From contig NZ_JAMXMX010000001.1 of assembly GCF_024055725.1 (NCBI RefSeq), forward strand, positions 248,001-312,000: a stretch of DNA of 64,000 bases, in the 5' to 3' direction. Below, piece by piece: positions 55,390 through 63,941 of the stretch. Source of the DNA: Actinoallomurus spadix. GTDB lineage: Bacteria; Actinomycetota; Actinomycetes; Streptosporangiales; Streptosporangiaceae. Position 1 is the first letter of the stretch. Each line of letters starts with the position of its first letter. The notes beneath the pieces are model-generated. The model was not told where the DNA came from. It made no database searches and saw only the letters and a program-made list of their open reading frames with translations. A program made the position numbers and the translations under genes.

Positions 55390-57975
55390 TTGGCGGCGCA
55401 GGACGCTGAGAACGATGCGTTTCCGGACCCGCGCGAAGCCTCGACGGCGCAGGAGTTCACCGCGTTGCTCCGGCGGCTGCGAGCCTGGTCCGGGCTGACC
55501 TACCGGCAGGTGGAGAAACGGAGCGGGCTGCAAGGCGTCCCTCTCCCGTACAGCACGATCGCCACGGCGCTGCAGCGCGACACCCTGCCCCGTGAGGAGT
55601 TCGTCGAGGTCTTCGTCCGGGCGTGCGGCATCGACCCGGTGCCGTGGCTGGCGGCGCGCAAACGGATCGCGGTGGCCGAGAGCGAGGCCGCCGGCCCGGC
55701 CTGGCCCGCCGACGACCCGGCCGGAGCGGGCCCGGCACCCCGGCCGGCGGAGCTCCCGCCCGACGCCGGCGACTTCTCCGGCCGCGACGCCCCGGTACGG
55801 GAACTGACCCGGCTGCTCATCGACGAAGAGGCCAAGGCCGTCGTGATCTCTTCGATCGCCGGCATGGCGGGCGTCGGCAAGACGACCCTGGCGGTGCACG
55901 TGGCGCACGGGGTCGAGAACGTCTTCCCCGACGGCCGGCTCTACGTCGACCTGCGCGCCTACGACACGCCGCTCGACCCCGCCGACGTGCTGGCCCGTTT
56001 CCTCCGGTCGCTCGGCGTGGACGGGCAGAAGATCCCCGACACGCTGGATGAGCGCGCCGCCCTGTACCGCAGCCTGCTGGCCTCCCGGCGGGTCCTCGTC
56101 CTGCTGGACAACGCGGCCGACGAGTCTCAGGTACGGCCGCTGCTCCCCGGGACGCCGACCTGCGCCGTGCTGCTGACCAGCCGGCGGCGCCTGGCCGGTC
56201 TCGAGGGCGTGCACCACATGGACCTGGAGGTGTTCGCCTCCGGGCCGGCCGTCGAGCTCCTCGGGCGCATCGCCGGCGCCGAGCGGGTGGGCGCCGAGCC
56301 CGACGCGGCCCTGGAGATCGCGGCGCTGTGCGGCGGGCTTCCCTTGGCCGTCCGGATCTGCGGCGCCCGGCTGCGGACCCGGCCGCATTGGCGGCTGACG
56401 GACCTGACACGACGGCTGCGCGACGAGCGCTCCCGCCTCGACGAGCTGGCCGTCGGCGACCTCGCCGTGCGGGCCGGGCTGGCCCTGAGCTACGCGGGGC
56501 TGGACGCGGACGCGCGACGGCTGTTCCGCCTCCTCGGCCTGCTCGACGCACCCGACTTCGCCTCCTGGGTCGCGGACGCCCTCCTCGGCGTCGCGCCCGG
56601 GCAGGCGGAGCGCGGGCTCGACCAGCTCCTCGACGCCCGGCTGCTCGACGTGCGGAGCGTCGACGGGCCCGCCATCCGTTACCGGTTCCACGATCTCGTC
56701 CGGGTCTACGCGCGCGAACTCGCCGAACGCCACGACGACCGGTCCGAGCGGCTGGCCGCGCTGACGCGGGCGTTCGGCGGCTGGCTGGCGCTGGCCGAAC
56801 AGGCGCACATGCGGCTGTTCGGCGGCGACTACGCCGTCCTGCACGGCTCCGCCCCGCGCTGGCCGGCTCCCCCGGAGCTGTGCGCCGACCCGGTGGCCTG
56901 GTACGAGAGTGAGCGGCCCGCACTGCTCGCCACGGTCGGCCAGGCGGCCCGCCTGGAACTGGACGAGCTGTGCTGGGACCTGGCGTGCAGCCTGTGGTCC
57001 GTCTTCGAGACGGTCGCCCACCACGACGAGTGGCGCGTCACGGCGGAGACCGCCCTGACCGCGACCCGCCGCGCCGGGAATCGCCGGGGGGAGGCGTTCG
57101 CCCTGACGGGACTCGCCCACCTCGCCGTCGCCCGCCAGCGGTACGCGCAGGCCGAGGAGCACCTGAGCGCGGCGATCGAGCTCTTCGAGAGCGTGCGTGA
57201 GGAGCACGGCCGCGCGCTGTGCCTCACCATCGCCGCCTACGTCGACCACATGTGCGGCCGCTACGACCAGGCGCTGCCCCGCTATCAGGAGGCCCTCGCC
57301 GGGCTCCGGCGCGCGGCGGACCACGGCGCCGAGGTGATCTGCCTGCGCTGTATCAGCCAGATCCACCTCGAGCTGGCCCGGCCCGATCTCGCCTGGCCCT
57401 ACCTCGACGCCGCACGGTCGCTGCTCGGCGGTGCCGACGGGGAGAGCGTCCACCCGCAGCTCCTCAACCAGATCGGCCAGTTCCACCTCGGACGGCGCGA
57501 GCTGGAGGAGGCCGAGCGGGTGTTCACCCGGCTCGCGGACGTCGCCGACGGGATCCGGGACCCGCAGGGCGGCGCGGCGGCGCGGTGCGGGCTCGGTGAG
57601 ATCCTGCTGCACCGCGGGCGGTTCGAGGAGGCGCGGCCCTTGCTGCACGAGGCGCTGACGCTCGCCCGCGAGGCGGGCGAGCGCCTGCTCGGCGCGCGGA
57701 TCCTGACCGTCCTGGGCCGGTGTCACGCCGGGGAGCGTGATCACGTGCGGGCCACGGCCCTGCTCCGGGAGGCCGCCGGGATGTGCGCGGAGATCCGTAC
57801 CCCGCTCTGGGAGGGGCGGGCGCTGGACGCACTGGGCGCCGTTCTGCTCGCCGCGGGCGACGCGGCGGCCGCCGAGGACGCGTGGACGCGGGCGCGGACG
57901 CTGCTCGCGGCCGCGGGCTCACCGGAGAGCGCGGACGTCGCGGCCCGCCTCGAAGACCTTCCCGGCCGTACGTGA
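55390..57975 (+). CDS. NB-ARC/TPR (STAND) transcriptional regulator with N-terminal HTH
   Basis: An 861-residue AfsR-relative lacking the BTAD domain. Residues ~20-75 look like an XRE-type HTH (FTALLRRLRAWSGLTYRQVEKRSG... STIATALQRDTLP). NB-ARC follows with an intact Walker A GMAGVGKTT (Lys164), Walker B VLVLLDNAAD, CGGLPLAVRI, and a winged-helix part (YRFHDLVRVYARELAE). The C-terminal ~250 residues are TPR-like. TTG 55390 is chosen (AGGGAGA upstream); GTG 55360 is possible. The target is unknown; it follows the gas-vesicle operon on the same strand by 185 bp, so a link to vesicle control is possible. Confidence 0.83.
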   Translation: MAAQDAENDAFPDPREASTAQEFTALLRRLRAWSGLTYRQVEKRSGLQGVPLPYSTIATALQRDTLPREEFVEVFVRACGIDPVPWLAARKRIAVAESEAAGPAWPADDPAGAGPAPRPAELPPDAGDFSGRDAPVRELTRLLIDEEAKAVVISSIAGMAGVGKTTLAVHVAHGVENVFPDGRLYVDLRAYDTPLDPADVLARFLRSLGVDGQKIPDTLDERAALYRSLLASRRVLVLLDNAADESQVRPLLPGTPTCAVLLTSRRRLAGLEGVHHMDLEVFASGPAVELLGRIAGAERVGAEPDAALEIAALCGGLPLAVRICGARLRTRPHWRLTDLTRRLRDERSRLDELAVGDLAVRAGLALSYAGLDADARRLFRLLGLLDAPDFASWVADALLGVAPGQAERGLDQLLDARLLDVRSVDGPAIRYRFHDLVRVYARELAERHDDRSERLAALTRAFGGWLALAEQAHMRLFGGDYAVLHGSAPRWPAPPELCADPVAWYESERPALLATVGQAARLELDELCWDLACSLWSVFETVAHHDEWRVTAETALTATRRAGNRRGEAFALTGLAHLAVARQRYAQAEEHLSAAIELFESVREEHGRALCLTIAAYVDHMCGRYDQALPRYQEALAGLRRAADHGAEVICLRCISQIHLELARPDLAWPYLDAARSLLGGADGESVHPQLLNQIGQFHLGRRELEEAERVFTRLADVADGIRDPQGGAAARCGLGEILLHRGRFEEARPLLHEALTLAREAGERLLGARILTVLGRCHAGERDHVRATALLREAAGMCAEIRTPLWEGRALDALGAVLLAAGDAAAAEDAWTRARTLLAAAGSPESADVAARLEDLPGRT

Positions 57976-58005
57976 CGGGCACCGGGCATCGAGACCCCGG
58001 ACCTC

Positions 58006-58746
58006 TTAGTCCTGGATGGTCGGGCGGATGGTGATGTCGCCGATCTCGACGTCGTCGGGCTGTTCCACGGCGAAGGCGATGGCCCGGGCGACGGCTTCCG
58101 GCGGGATGGCGAACTCCGCCATGTTCTCGCGGATGCCCTGGCGTACCACGGGATCGTCGATGGAGTCGGCGAGTTCGGTGCTGACGTAGCCGGGCGAGAT
58201 CGAGGTCGTGCGCAGCATGCCGTCGGTCGACTCCTGCCGCAGGCCTTCCATGATGGTGCGCACGGCGTTCTTGGTTCCGGCGTAGACCGCCATGATGGGG
58301 GTGATCTTCAGCCCGGCCGTCGACACCGTCGTCACGAGATGGCCGCGGCCCTGGCGGCGGAACACGGGCAGTGCGGCCGCGATGCCGTGGAGCACGCCGC
58401 GCACGTTGACGTCGATCATCGCCGACCAGCCGTCGACGTCCAGGTCCGCCACGGGCCCGATCTTGCTGATGCCGGCGTTGCCCACCAGCACGTCGAGCCG
58501 GCCGAACCCGGTCACGGCCCGGTCGACGAGCCGCTCCAGGTCCTCGCGGCGAGTGACGTCGATGGCGCACGCGACGGCGCGGCCACCCTGGTCGCGGATG
58601 TCCTTCGCGAGTTCGTCGAGACGGTCCTTCCGGCGCGCACCCAGGACGACGGCGGCGCCGCGTTCGGCCATGAGTCGCGCGGTGGCCTCTCCGATGCCGC
58701 TGCTGGCCCCCGTGATGGCGACGACCTTGCCGGTGATGGCTGACAT
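58006..58746 (-). CDS. Short-chain dehydrogenase/reductase
   Basis: A 246-residue classical SDR: VVAITGASSGIGEATARL (TGxxxGIG cofactor motif), LVGNAGIS, the catalytic set with Ser in TTVSTAG, Tyr/Lys in MAVYAGTKNAVR, and ISPGYVSTEL. Substrate unknown. It diverges from a TetR gene with two perfect palindromic operators between them, so it is very likely TetR-controlled. Confidence 0.9.
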   Translation of the reverse strand: MSAITGKVVAITGASSGIGEATARLMAERGAAVVLGARRKDRLDELAKDIRDQGGRAVACAIDVTRREDLERLVDRAVTGFGRLDVLVGNAGISKIGPVADLDVDGWSAMIDVNVRGVLHGIAAALPVFRRQGRGHLVTTVSTAGLKITPIMAVYAGTKNAVRTIMEGLRQESTDGMLRTTSISPGYVSTELADSIDDPVVRQGIRENMAEFAIPPEAVARAIAFAVEQPDDVEIGDITIRPTIQD

Positions 58747-58770
58747 TCGTGGCCTCTTTCCGATTATTGT

Positions 58771-58810
58771 GGACACGTGTCCGTTTATATACGCTAGCGG
58801 ACACGTGTCC
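58771..58810. promoter_or_regulatory. Twin perfect TetR operators
   Basis: GGACACGTGTCC occurs twice, at 58771-58782 and 58799-58810, 28 bp apart, in the 93-bp gap between divergent SDR and TetR genes. Both are perfect 12-bp palindromes; the spacer (GTTTATATACGCTAGC) is AT-rich and probably holds the -10 elements. Confidence 0.8.
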
Positions 58811-58839
58811 GGTTGTCCACGTCGTCCTGCGGAGGGCAG

Positions 58840-59391
58840 ATGAACACACCCCGGTTGCGTGCCGACGCCGCCGAGAACCGCGCCCGGATCGTCGAGGTCG
58901 CGCGGGCCGTCGTCGCGAGCTCGGACGAGTTGAAGCTCAACGCGATCGCCAGGCAGGCCGGGGTCGGCCAGGGCACCCTCTACCGCCACTTCCCGACGCG
59001 GGAGGACCTGCTCGCCGAGGTCTACCGGCACGAAGTCGAGGAGCTCGTCGAGGTCGCGCCGGTCCTGCTCGCCGAGCACGACCCGGTCACCGCGCTGGCC
59101 CGCTGGTTCGATCGCGTGGCCGACTACGCGCGGGTCAAACGCGGGGTGTTCGCCGCCGTCGAGGTGGGGGTGTGGCAGGACCTCTCCGCGCACAGTCTCG
59201 GCCCGATCGGCGACGCGATGACCGCGCTGCTGGAGGCCGGCAAGGCCACCGGGGCCATCCGGCCCGACGTCGACGCCCGCGACGTCATCCTGCTCATCGG
59301 CTATCTCACCCGGCTCGACGAGGAGGAATGGGACACTCGCGCCCGGCATCTGCTGGGCGTCGTCCTCGATGGTCTGCGCTCCCGCGAATGA
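58840..59391 (+). CDS. TetR/AcrR family repressor
   Basis: A 183-residue repressor: HTH at about residues 8-55 (AAENRARIVEVARAVVASSDELKLNAIARQAGVGQGTLYRHFPTREDLLAEVYRHEVEEL) and a C-terminal SACE_7040-type domain (ALLEAGKATGAIRPDVDARDVILLIGYL). ATG 58840 has GGAGGG close upstream; an upstream GTG would lie inside an operator. It probably represses the SDR gene and itself. Confidence 0.88.
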   Translation: MNTPRLRADAAENRARIVEVARAVVASSDELKLNAIARQAGVGQGTLYRHFPTREDLLAEVYRHEVEELVEVAPVLLAEHDPVTALARWFDRVADYARVKRGVFAAVEVGVWQDLSAHSLGPIGDAMTALLEAGKATGAIRPDVDARDVILLIGYLTRLDEEEWDTRARHLLGVVLDGLRSRE

Positions 59392-59461
59392 CAAGCCGCT
59401 GACACTCGTACGGCACGGTCCGCACGTCCCCGGCGCACCCGGAACCGGTGCTCCGCGAAAC

Positions 59462-59532
59462 CCCTGCCAAGCCTCGGCCCCGGTCGAGTCCCGGCTCCCT
59501 GCCAAGCCCCGGCCCTCGGTCGAGCCCTGGCC
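59462..59532 (+). repeat. Imperfect 35-bp tandem repeat
   Basis: Two imperfect copies (59462-59496 and 59497-59532) share CCCTGCCAAGCC(T/C)CGGCC and GGTCGAG. They lie in the noncoding gap before the DUF523 gene. Function unknown. Confidence 0.6.
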
Positions 59533-59591
59533 CCGGCCGGCCCCGGCGCCGCGACAGGAGACCGCGCGACGGCCGGAATACAGTGGGGCGT

Positions 59592-60536
59592 ATGGCGGCG
59601 CAGGAGCGTGACGCGATCGGCCGGCCGCGGATCGGGGTGTCGAGCTGCCTGCTCGGCGATCCGGTCCGCTACAACGGCGGGCACAGCCGCTGCCGCTTCC
59701 TCACCGACGAGCTCGCGCCTTACGTCGACTGGGTGCCGTTCTGCCCGGAGATGGAGATCGGCTTGGGGACGCCGCGGGAGACGCTGCGGCTGACGGCCGA
59801 CGACCGCCTGGTCAGCCGGAGCCTGGCCGCCGACCATACCGCCGCGATGGCCGCGCTGCCGCTGGCCCCGGGCCTCGACGGCCAGGTGTTCAAGGCCAGG
59901 TCGCCGAGCTGTGGCATCCGGGGCATCCCGCGCTACGGCGCGGACGGGCGGCCCGCCGACCGGCGCGGTCGCGGCGTCTACGCGGCGCGGCTGATCGACG
60001 CGGACCCGCTGCTCCCGGTGGAGGACGAGGGCCGGCTGAACGACGCGGGGCTCCGGGAGGCGTTCGTCGAGCGGGTGTTCGCCCGGGCCCGGCTGCGGGA
60101 GCTCTTCGAGGGCGACTGGCGCCCGCGTGACCTGGTCGCCTTCCACACCCGCCACAAGGTCCAGATCCTCGCGCACGACCCCGCCGGGTACCGGCTGGCG
60201 GGGCGGGTCGTCGCCCGGGCCGGCGACCGGCCGCGCGAGGAGACCGAGGCCGCGTACCGTGAGCTGTTCGACGCCGCGCTGGCCCGCAAGGCCACGCGGG
60301 GCCGCAACGCGAACGCGCTCCAGCACGTGTTCGGCCTGATCAGCGAGGTCCTCGACGACACGCGGCGGCACGACATCGTCGCGAGCATCGAGGAGTACCG
60401 GCTCGGCGGCGCCCCGCTCAGCCTTCCCGTCGCGCTGCTGAGCCACCACGCCCGCGGAGAGGGCATCGCCTGGGCGGCCGACCAGACCTTCCTGGCGCCC
60501 TTTCCCGCGGCCCTTCACCTGCGCCATCACCTCTGA
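59592..60536 (+). CDS. DUF523-DUF1722 protein (YbgA-like)
   Basis: A 314-residue two-domain protein. DUF523 (~8-155): RIGVSSCLLGDPVRYNGGHSR, FCPEMEIGLGTPRETLRL and FKARSPSCGI with conserved cysteines likely to bind a metal or cluster. DUF1722 (~190-305): LVAFHTRHKVQILAHDPAGYR, the YbgA signature. In other bacteria these domains are linked to DNA photolyase loci; the reaction is unknown. ATG 59592 follows GGGGCG. Confidence 0.87.
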   Translation: MAAQERDAIGRPRIGVSSCLLGDPVRYNGGHSRCRFLTDELAPYVDWVPFCPEMEIGLGTPRETLRLTADDRLVSRSLAADHTAAMAALPLAPGLDGQVFKARSPSCGIRGIPRYGADGRPADRRGRGVYAARLIDADPLLPVEDEGRLNDAGLREAFVERVFARARLRELFEGDWRPRDLVAFHTRHKVQILAHDPAGYRLAGRVVARAGDRPREETEAAYRELFDAALARKATRGRNANALQHVFGLISEVLDDTRRHDIVASIEEYRLGGAPLSLPVALLSHHARGEGIAWAADQTFLAPFPAALHLRHHL

Positions 60537-60628
60537 CCGTCGCCCGGGGCTCCCCGCCGTCCGGGGGACGCCGCGCGCCTCCGGTCGCGCCCGTCGGCCT
60601 CCGCCTGCCACGAGGATTGGTTAGCAGG

Positions 60629-60651
60629 CATAATGGTTATATGTCTATAAC
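60629..60651 (+). promoter_or_regulatory. Exporter promoter with palindrome spanning the start codon
   Basis: A -10-like CATAAT (60629-60634) lies 6 bp before the ATG at 60641, suggesting a leaderless transcript. A 16-bp palindrome, GTTATA-TGTC-TATAAC (60636-60651), covers the ATG. MarR-type repressors bind such AT-rich dyads; the MarR gene at 62244 is the likely source. Confidence 0.5.
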
Positions 60652-62125
60652 TGATGGTGTCGCGGTGCGTGGCGTGACACACCCCCAGGAGACGGGCCGG
60701 CGCCGGCGCTGGCTCATCCTGGGGATCTGCTGCATGAGCCTGTTCATCGTCGGCCTGGACAACACGATCGTGAACATCGCGCTGCCGTCCATGCAGCACG
60801 ATCTGCACGCCTCCGTCTCCGGCCTGCAGTGGATCATCGACGCCTACACCGTCGTGCTCGCCGCGCTGCTCATGCTGTCCGGCTCCACGGCGGACCGCGT
60901 CGGGCGGCGCCGCACCTTCCAGACGGGCCTCGCGCTGTTCACGCTCGGGTCGCTGCTGTGCTCGCTGTCCCCGAGTCTGGGCTGGCTGATCGCCGCACGC
61001 GTCGTCCAGGCCGTCGGGGGCTCGATGATGAACCCCGTGGCCATGTCCATCATCACCAACACGTTCACCGATCCCCGGGAACGCGCGCGGGCCATCGGGA
61101 TCTGGGGCGGCGTGGTCGGCCTCAGCATGGCCATGGGCCCGGTCGTGGGCGGCGCGCTGGTCGCCTCGGCCGGCTGGCAGGCGATCTTCTGGATCAACAT
61201 CCCCGTGGGCCTGCTCGCGATCGTCCTGTGCGCGCTGTTCGTCCCCGAGTCGCGCGCGCCGCGCGCCCGCCCGATGGACCCGGCCGGCCAGATCCTCATC
61301 TGCGCGCTGCTCGCCGGGCTCACCTACGGCCTCATCGAGGCGCCGTCCGCCGGATGGGCCTCCGCGCAGACCCTGGCCTGCTTCCTCGGGGCCGCCCTCG
61401 CCCTGGCCTGCCTCGTGGGGTACGAACTGCGGCGCGCCGAACCGCTGATCAACCCGCGGTTCTTCCGCAGCGCCCCGTTCGCGGGAGCGACCGTCGTCGC
61501 GATCTGCGGTTTCGCCGCGCTGGGCGGCTTCCTGTTCCTCAACACCCTGTACCTGCAGGACGCGCTCGGCCGTACGGCGCTCCACGCCGGCCTGCTGACC
61601 CTGCCGATGGCCGGGCTGACGGCGGTGTGCGCGCCGCTGTCGGGGCGGATCGTGGGCGGTTCCGGTCCACGGCTGCCCCTGGTCATCGCCGGCACCGCCA
61701 TCGGGCTGTGCGCCCTGATGCTGACCGGCCTGTCCGCGCACACCCCGCTGTGGCGGCTCATGGTCGCGTACGTGCTGTTCGGCCTGGGCTTCGGCATGCT
61801 CAACGCGCCGATCACCAACACCGCCGTCTCCGGGATGCCACGCGCGCAGGCGGGGGTCGCCGCCGCCGTCGCGTCCACCAGCCGGCAGATCGGCCAGTCC
61901 CTCGGCGTCGCGGTCATCGGCTCCTTGGCCATGTCCGCCGTGCGCGGGCCGCTGCGCACGGGATTCCCGGCCGCCAGCCACGTCGGCTGGTGGGTCGTCG
62001 CCGGATGCGGCGCCGCGATCCTCTCCCTCGGTATCCTCACCACCGGCCGCTGGGCCCGGCGGACCGCCGAGCGCACGGCCGAGCGCCTCATCCACGGCTC
62101 GACCGAGACGGCGGATCCCGCGTGA
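60641..62125 (+). CDS. MFS multidrug exporter, DHA2 (14-TM) family
   Basis: A 494-residue proton-driven exporter. Motif A-like GSTADRVGRRRTFQTG, motif C-like GIWGGVVGLSMAMGPVVGGALV, and the N-terminal LFIVGLDNTIVNIALPSMQHDL are characteristic of DHA2 (EmrB/QacA) transporters; about 14 hydrophobic segments. Substrates are probably hydrophobic drugs or dyes. No Shine-Dalgarno is visible, in line with a leaderless start at 60641. The following MarR gene is probably its regulator. Confidence 0.88.
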   Translation: MSITDGVAVRGVTHPQETGRRRRWLILGICCMSLFIVGLDNTIVNIALPSMQHDLHASVSGLQWIIDAYTVVLAALLMLSGSTADRVGRRRTFQTGLALFTLGSLLCSLSPSLGWLIAARVVQAVGGSMMNPVAMSIITNTFTDPRERARAIGIWGGVVGLSMAMGPVVGGALVASAGWQAIFWINIPVGLLAIVLCALFVPESRAPRARPMDPAGQILICALLAGLTYGLIEAPSAGWASAQTLACFLGAALALACLVGYELRRAEPLINPRFFRSAPFAGATVVAICGFAALGGFLFLNTLYLQDALGRTALHAGLLTLPMAGLTAVCAPLSGRIVGGSGPRLPLVIAGTAIGLCALMLTGLSAHTPLWRLMVAYVLFGLGFGMLNAPITNTAVSGMPRAQAGVAAAVASTSRQIGQSLGVAVIGSLAMSAVRGPLRTGFPAASHVGWWVVAGCGAAILSLGILTTGRWARRTAERTAERLIHGSTETADPA

Positions 62126-62153
62126 GCCGGCCTCCCGTTCCGGAGGAGGGCGC

Positions 62154-62210
62154 ATGAACGAGCGGAGCGAGCGAGTGAGTGAGCGGCGATGAGCAGCGAA
62201 TGAGCGCGGC
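62154..62210 (+). repeat. GAGCGA-rich short repeat
   Basis: A run of GAGCG/GAGTGA units (ATGAACGAGCGGAGCGAGCG and continuation) in the 118-bp gap between the exporter and MarR genes. Similar dispersed sequences occur between genes in several actinomycetes. It offers several fake start codons; no product is expected. Confidence 0.5.
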
Positions 62211-62243
62211 ATCTCTGGCAGCTCTCCCGGCGAAGGAGAGCCC

Positions 62244-62714
62244 ATGAACGACACGCCCGGGACGCCGCGCGACACGGCGGCACCGGCCACCGCCGACCCG
62301 GACGCGGTCGCCCGCGTCTGGGCGGCGATGTCCTCGTTCGTTCTAGCGCAGGAGGACCGGCGCAAGGAGGTCGCCGAAACGCTCGGCATGAGCTTCTTCC
62401 GCGCCAAGGCGCTGCGCCGGCTGCTGCCCGGCCCCCTCACGATGCGGGAGCTGACCGCCAGGCTCGTCACCGAGAAGCCGTACACCACCCTGGTCGTCGA
62501 CGACCTGGAGCGGCGCGGGTTCGTCGAACGCAGCGTCCACCCGGACGACCGCCGCTCCAAGATCGTCACCTTGACCCCGGCCGGAGTCGCGGCGGCCGAA
62601 GAGGCCGAACGCATCCTGGCCCGGCCGCCGCGCTCCCTCCTTGCCCTCGACCCCGGCGACCTGGCGGCCCTCGACCGGATCATGGCCGAGCTCCGCTCGC
62701 CGCAGGACGGATGA
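62244..62714 (+). CDS. MarR family regulator
   Basis: A 156-residue winged-helix regulator: VWAAMSSFVLAQEDRRKEVAETLGMSFFRAKALRRLLPGPLTMRELTARLVTEKPYTTLVVDDLERRGFVERSVHPDDRRSKIVTLTPAG. The DDRRSK wing is typical. It follows the DHA2 exporter and probably represses it, with a site over the exporter start codon. AAGGAGA precedes the ATG. Confidence 0.88.
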   Translation: MNDTPGTPRDTAAPATADPDAVARVWAAMSSFVLAQEDRRKEVAETLGMSFFRAKALRRLLPGPLTMRELTARLVTEKPYTTLVVDDLERRGFVERSVHPDDRRSKIVTLTPAGVAAAEEAERILARPPRSLLALDPGDLAALDRIMAELRSPQDG

Positions 62715-62731
62715 CGGGGGTCCGGGGAGTG

Positions 62732-63796
62732 TCACCCCGTCGCGGGAGCGGGTTCTCTCCCGCGGCCTCCGGGGTGGCGGTGCCGCCAGGTCCAGAAGAC
62801 CGCGCAGGACACGAGCGACCAGCCCGCGAGGACGAGGAACGGGAAGACATGCTGGTGGTGGCGGAAGTAGATCGCGGTGTGCTGGGCGTTGACCGAGGCG
62901 CCCGGCGGTAGCCAGCGGCCGATGGTGCCGAGGGGCGAGGGCAGGAGGGCCCAGGAGACCGCGCCGCCCGAGGAGGGGTTGCCGAGCAGGACCATCAGGC
63001 TCCACGTGGGCAGCATCGCCCAGCGCCCGAACAGGGTCTTGAACATCGTGAACACCATGCCGCAGGTGAACATCGTGAACGACAGGATCGGCCAGGACTC
63101 GCCGAAGGGCAGGCGCAGCGCGCCCAGGAGCCAGTTCACGATCGCCACGATGACGAACCCGCCGAGCACCGAGTACGCCACCGTGAACGCGATCCGCTCG
63201 AGCGGCGCCAGCGCCGCCGCGTGCGCGCTGAGTTGGACGGCGCCGACGAACCCGAGGATCACCGCGGCGATCGAGACGTAGAACACGGCCAGGCCGCGCG
63301 GGTCACCGCGCTGCAGCGGCTTGATGTCCCGGACCGTGACCGAGACGCCCGTGGCACGGCCCACTCTCGGCGTGGTCTGCTCCAGAAGCTGCGCCACCGA
63401 GGCGCCCGACGCCCCGGCCACGTCGACGGTGACGATCCGGCCGGAGTCGCGGAAGTCGAGGATCGCGAACACCTTCTGGGCGTCCATCGCGTCGGCGGCC
63501 TCCGCCCGGCTCCGGTACGGGTAGATCTTCACAGAGGCGTTCAGCGCCTTCTCCAGCCCGCCGACGAACGCCTTGGCGCGTGCCGGCTGGTAGTTCCCCA
63601 CGATCGCCGCCGGGATGGAGTGCGGCGTGGGGTTCGCCATGGAGTAGGTGTAGGAGCCCGCGAACAGCCCGGCCGCGGCCGAGATGATCAGCACCAGCAC
63701 GGTCGCGGGCAGGAACGGCGACCGTTTGAACGCCGCCCAGCGCTCCGCGCGGGTGGGCGGCCTGCCGTGCGCGCCGTGGACCGGCGTCTCGGACAT
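62732..63796 (-). CDS. DUF3533 / ABC-2-like membrane protein
   Basis: A 354-residue membrane protein: an N-terminal membrane segment (LPATVLVLIISAAAGLFAGSYTY), a ~130-residue extracytoplasmic domain (IPAAIVGNYQPARAKAFVGGLEKALN ... TPRVGRATGVSVTV), and about five or six further membrane segments (AVFYVSIAAVILGFVGAVQLSA; GGFVIVAIVNWLLGAL; FLVLAGWSLVSCAVFW). This layout fits DUF3533/YhgE-Pip-like proteins and one ABC-2 subunit type. No ATPase gene is adjacent. Function unknown, perhaps export or envelope related. Confidence 0.7.
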   Translation of the reverse strand: MSETPVHGAHGRPPTRAERWAAFKRSPFLPATVLVLIISAAAGLFAGSYTYSMANPTPHSIPAAIVGNYQPARAKAFVGGLEKALNASVKIYPYRSRAEAADAMDAQKVFAILDFRDSGRIVTVDVAGASGASVAQLLEQTTPRVGRATGVSVTVRDIKPLQRGDPRGLAVFYVSIAAVILGFVGAVQLSAHAAALAPLERIAFTVAYSVLGGFVIVAIVNWLLGALRLPFGESWPILSFTMFTCGMVFTMFKTLFGRWAMLPTWSLMVLLGNPSSGGAVSWALLPSPLGTIGRWLPPGASVNAQHTAIYFRHHQHVFPFLVLAGWSLVSCAVFWTWRHRHPGGRGREPAPATG

Positions 63797-63941
63797 GTCA
63801 CCACGCTAAGCGACGGCGTCCCGGCACGCGGCCCCGGGAGGGCCGGCGCCCGGGTGGGCGACGTCATGGTGATCACCGTCCGTCGTACGCTCGGCGGTCG
63901 GATCACCGCACGGTGCGGAGGCGCAGCGGAGAACCGCGGTC

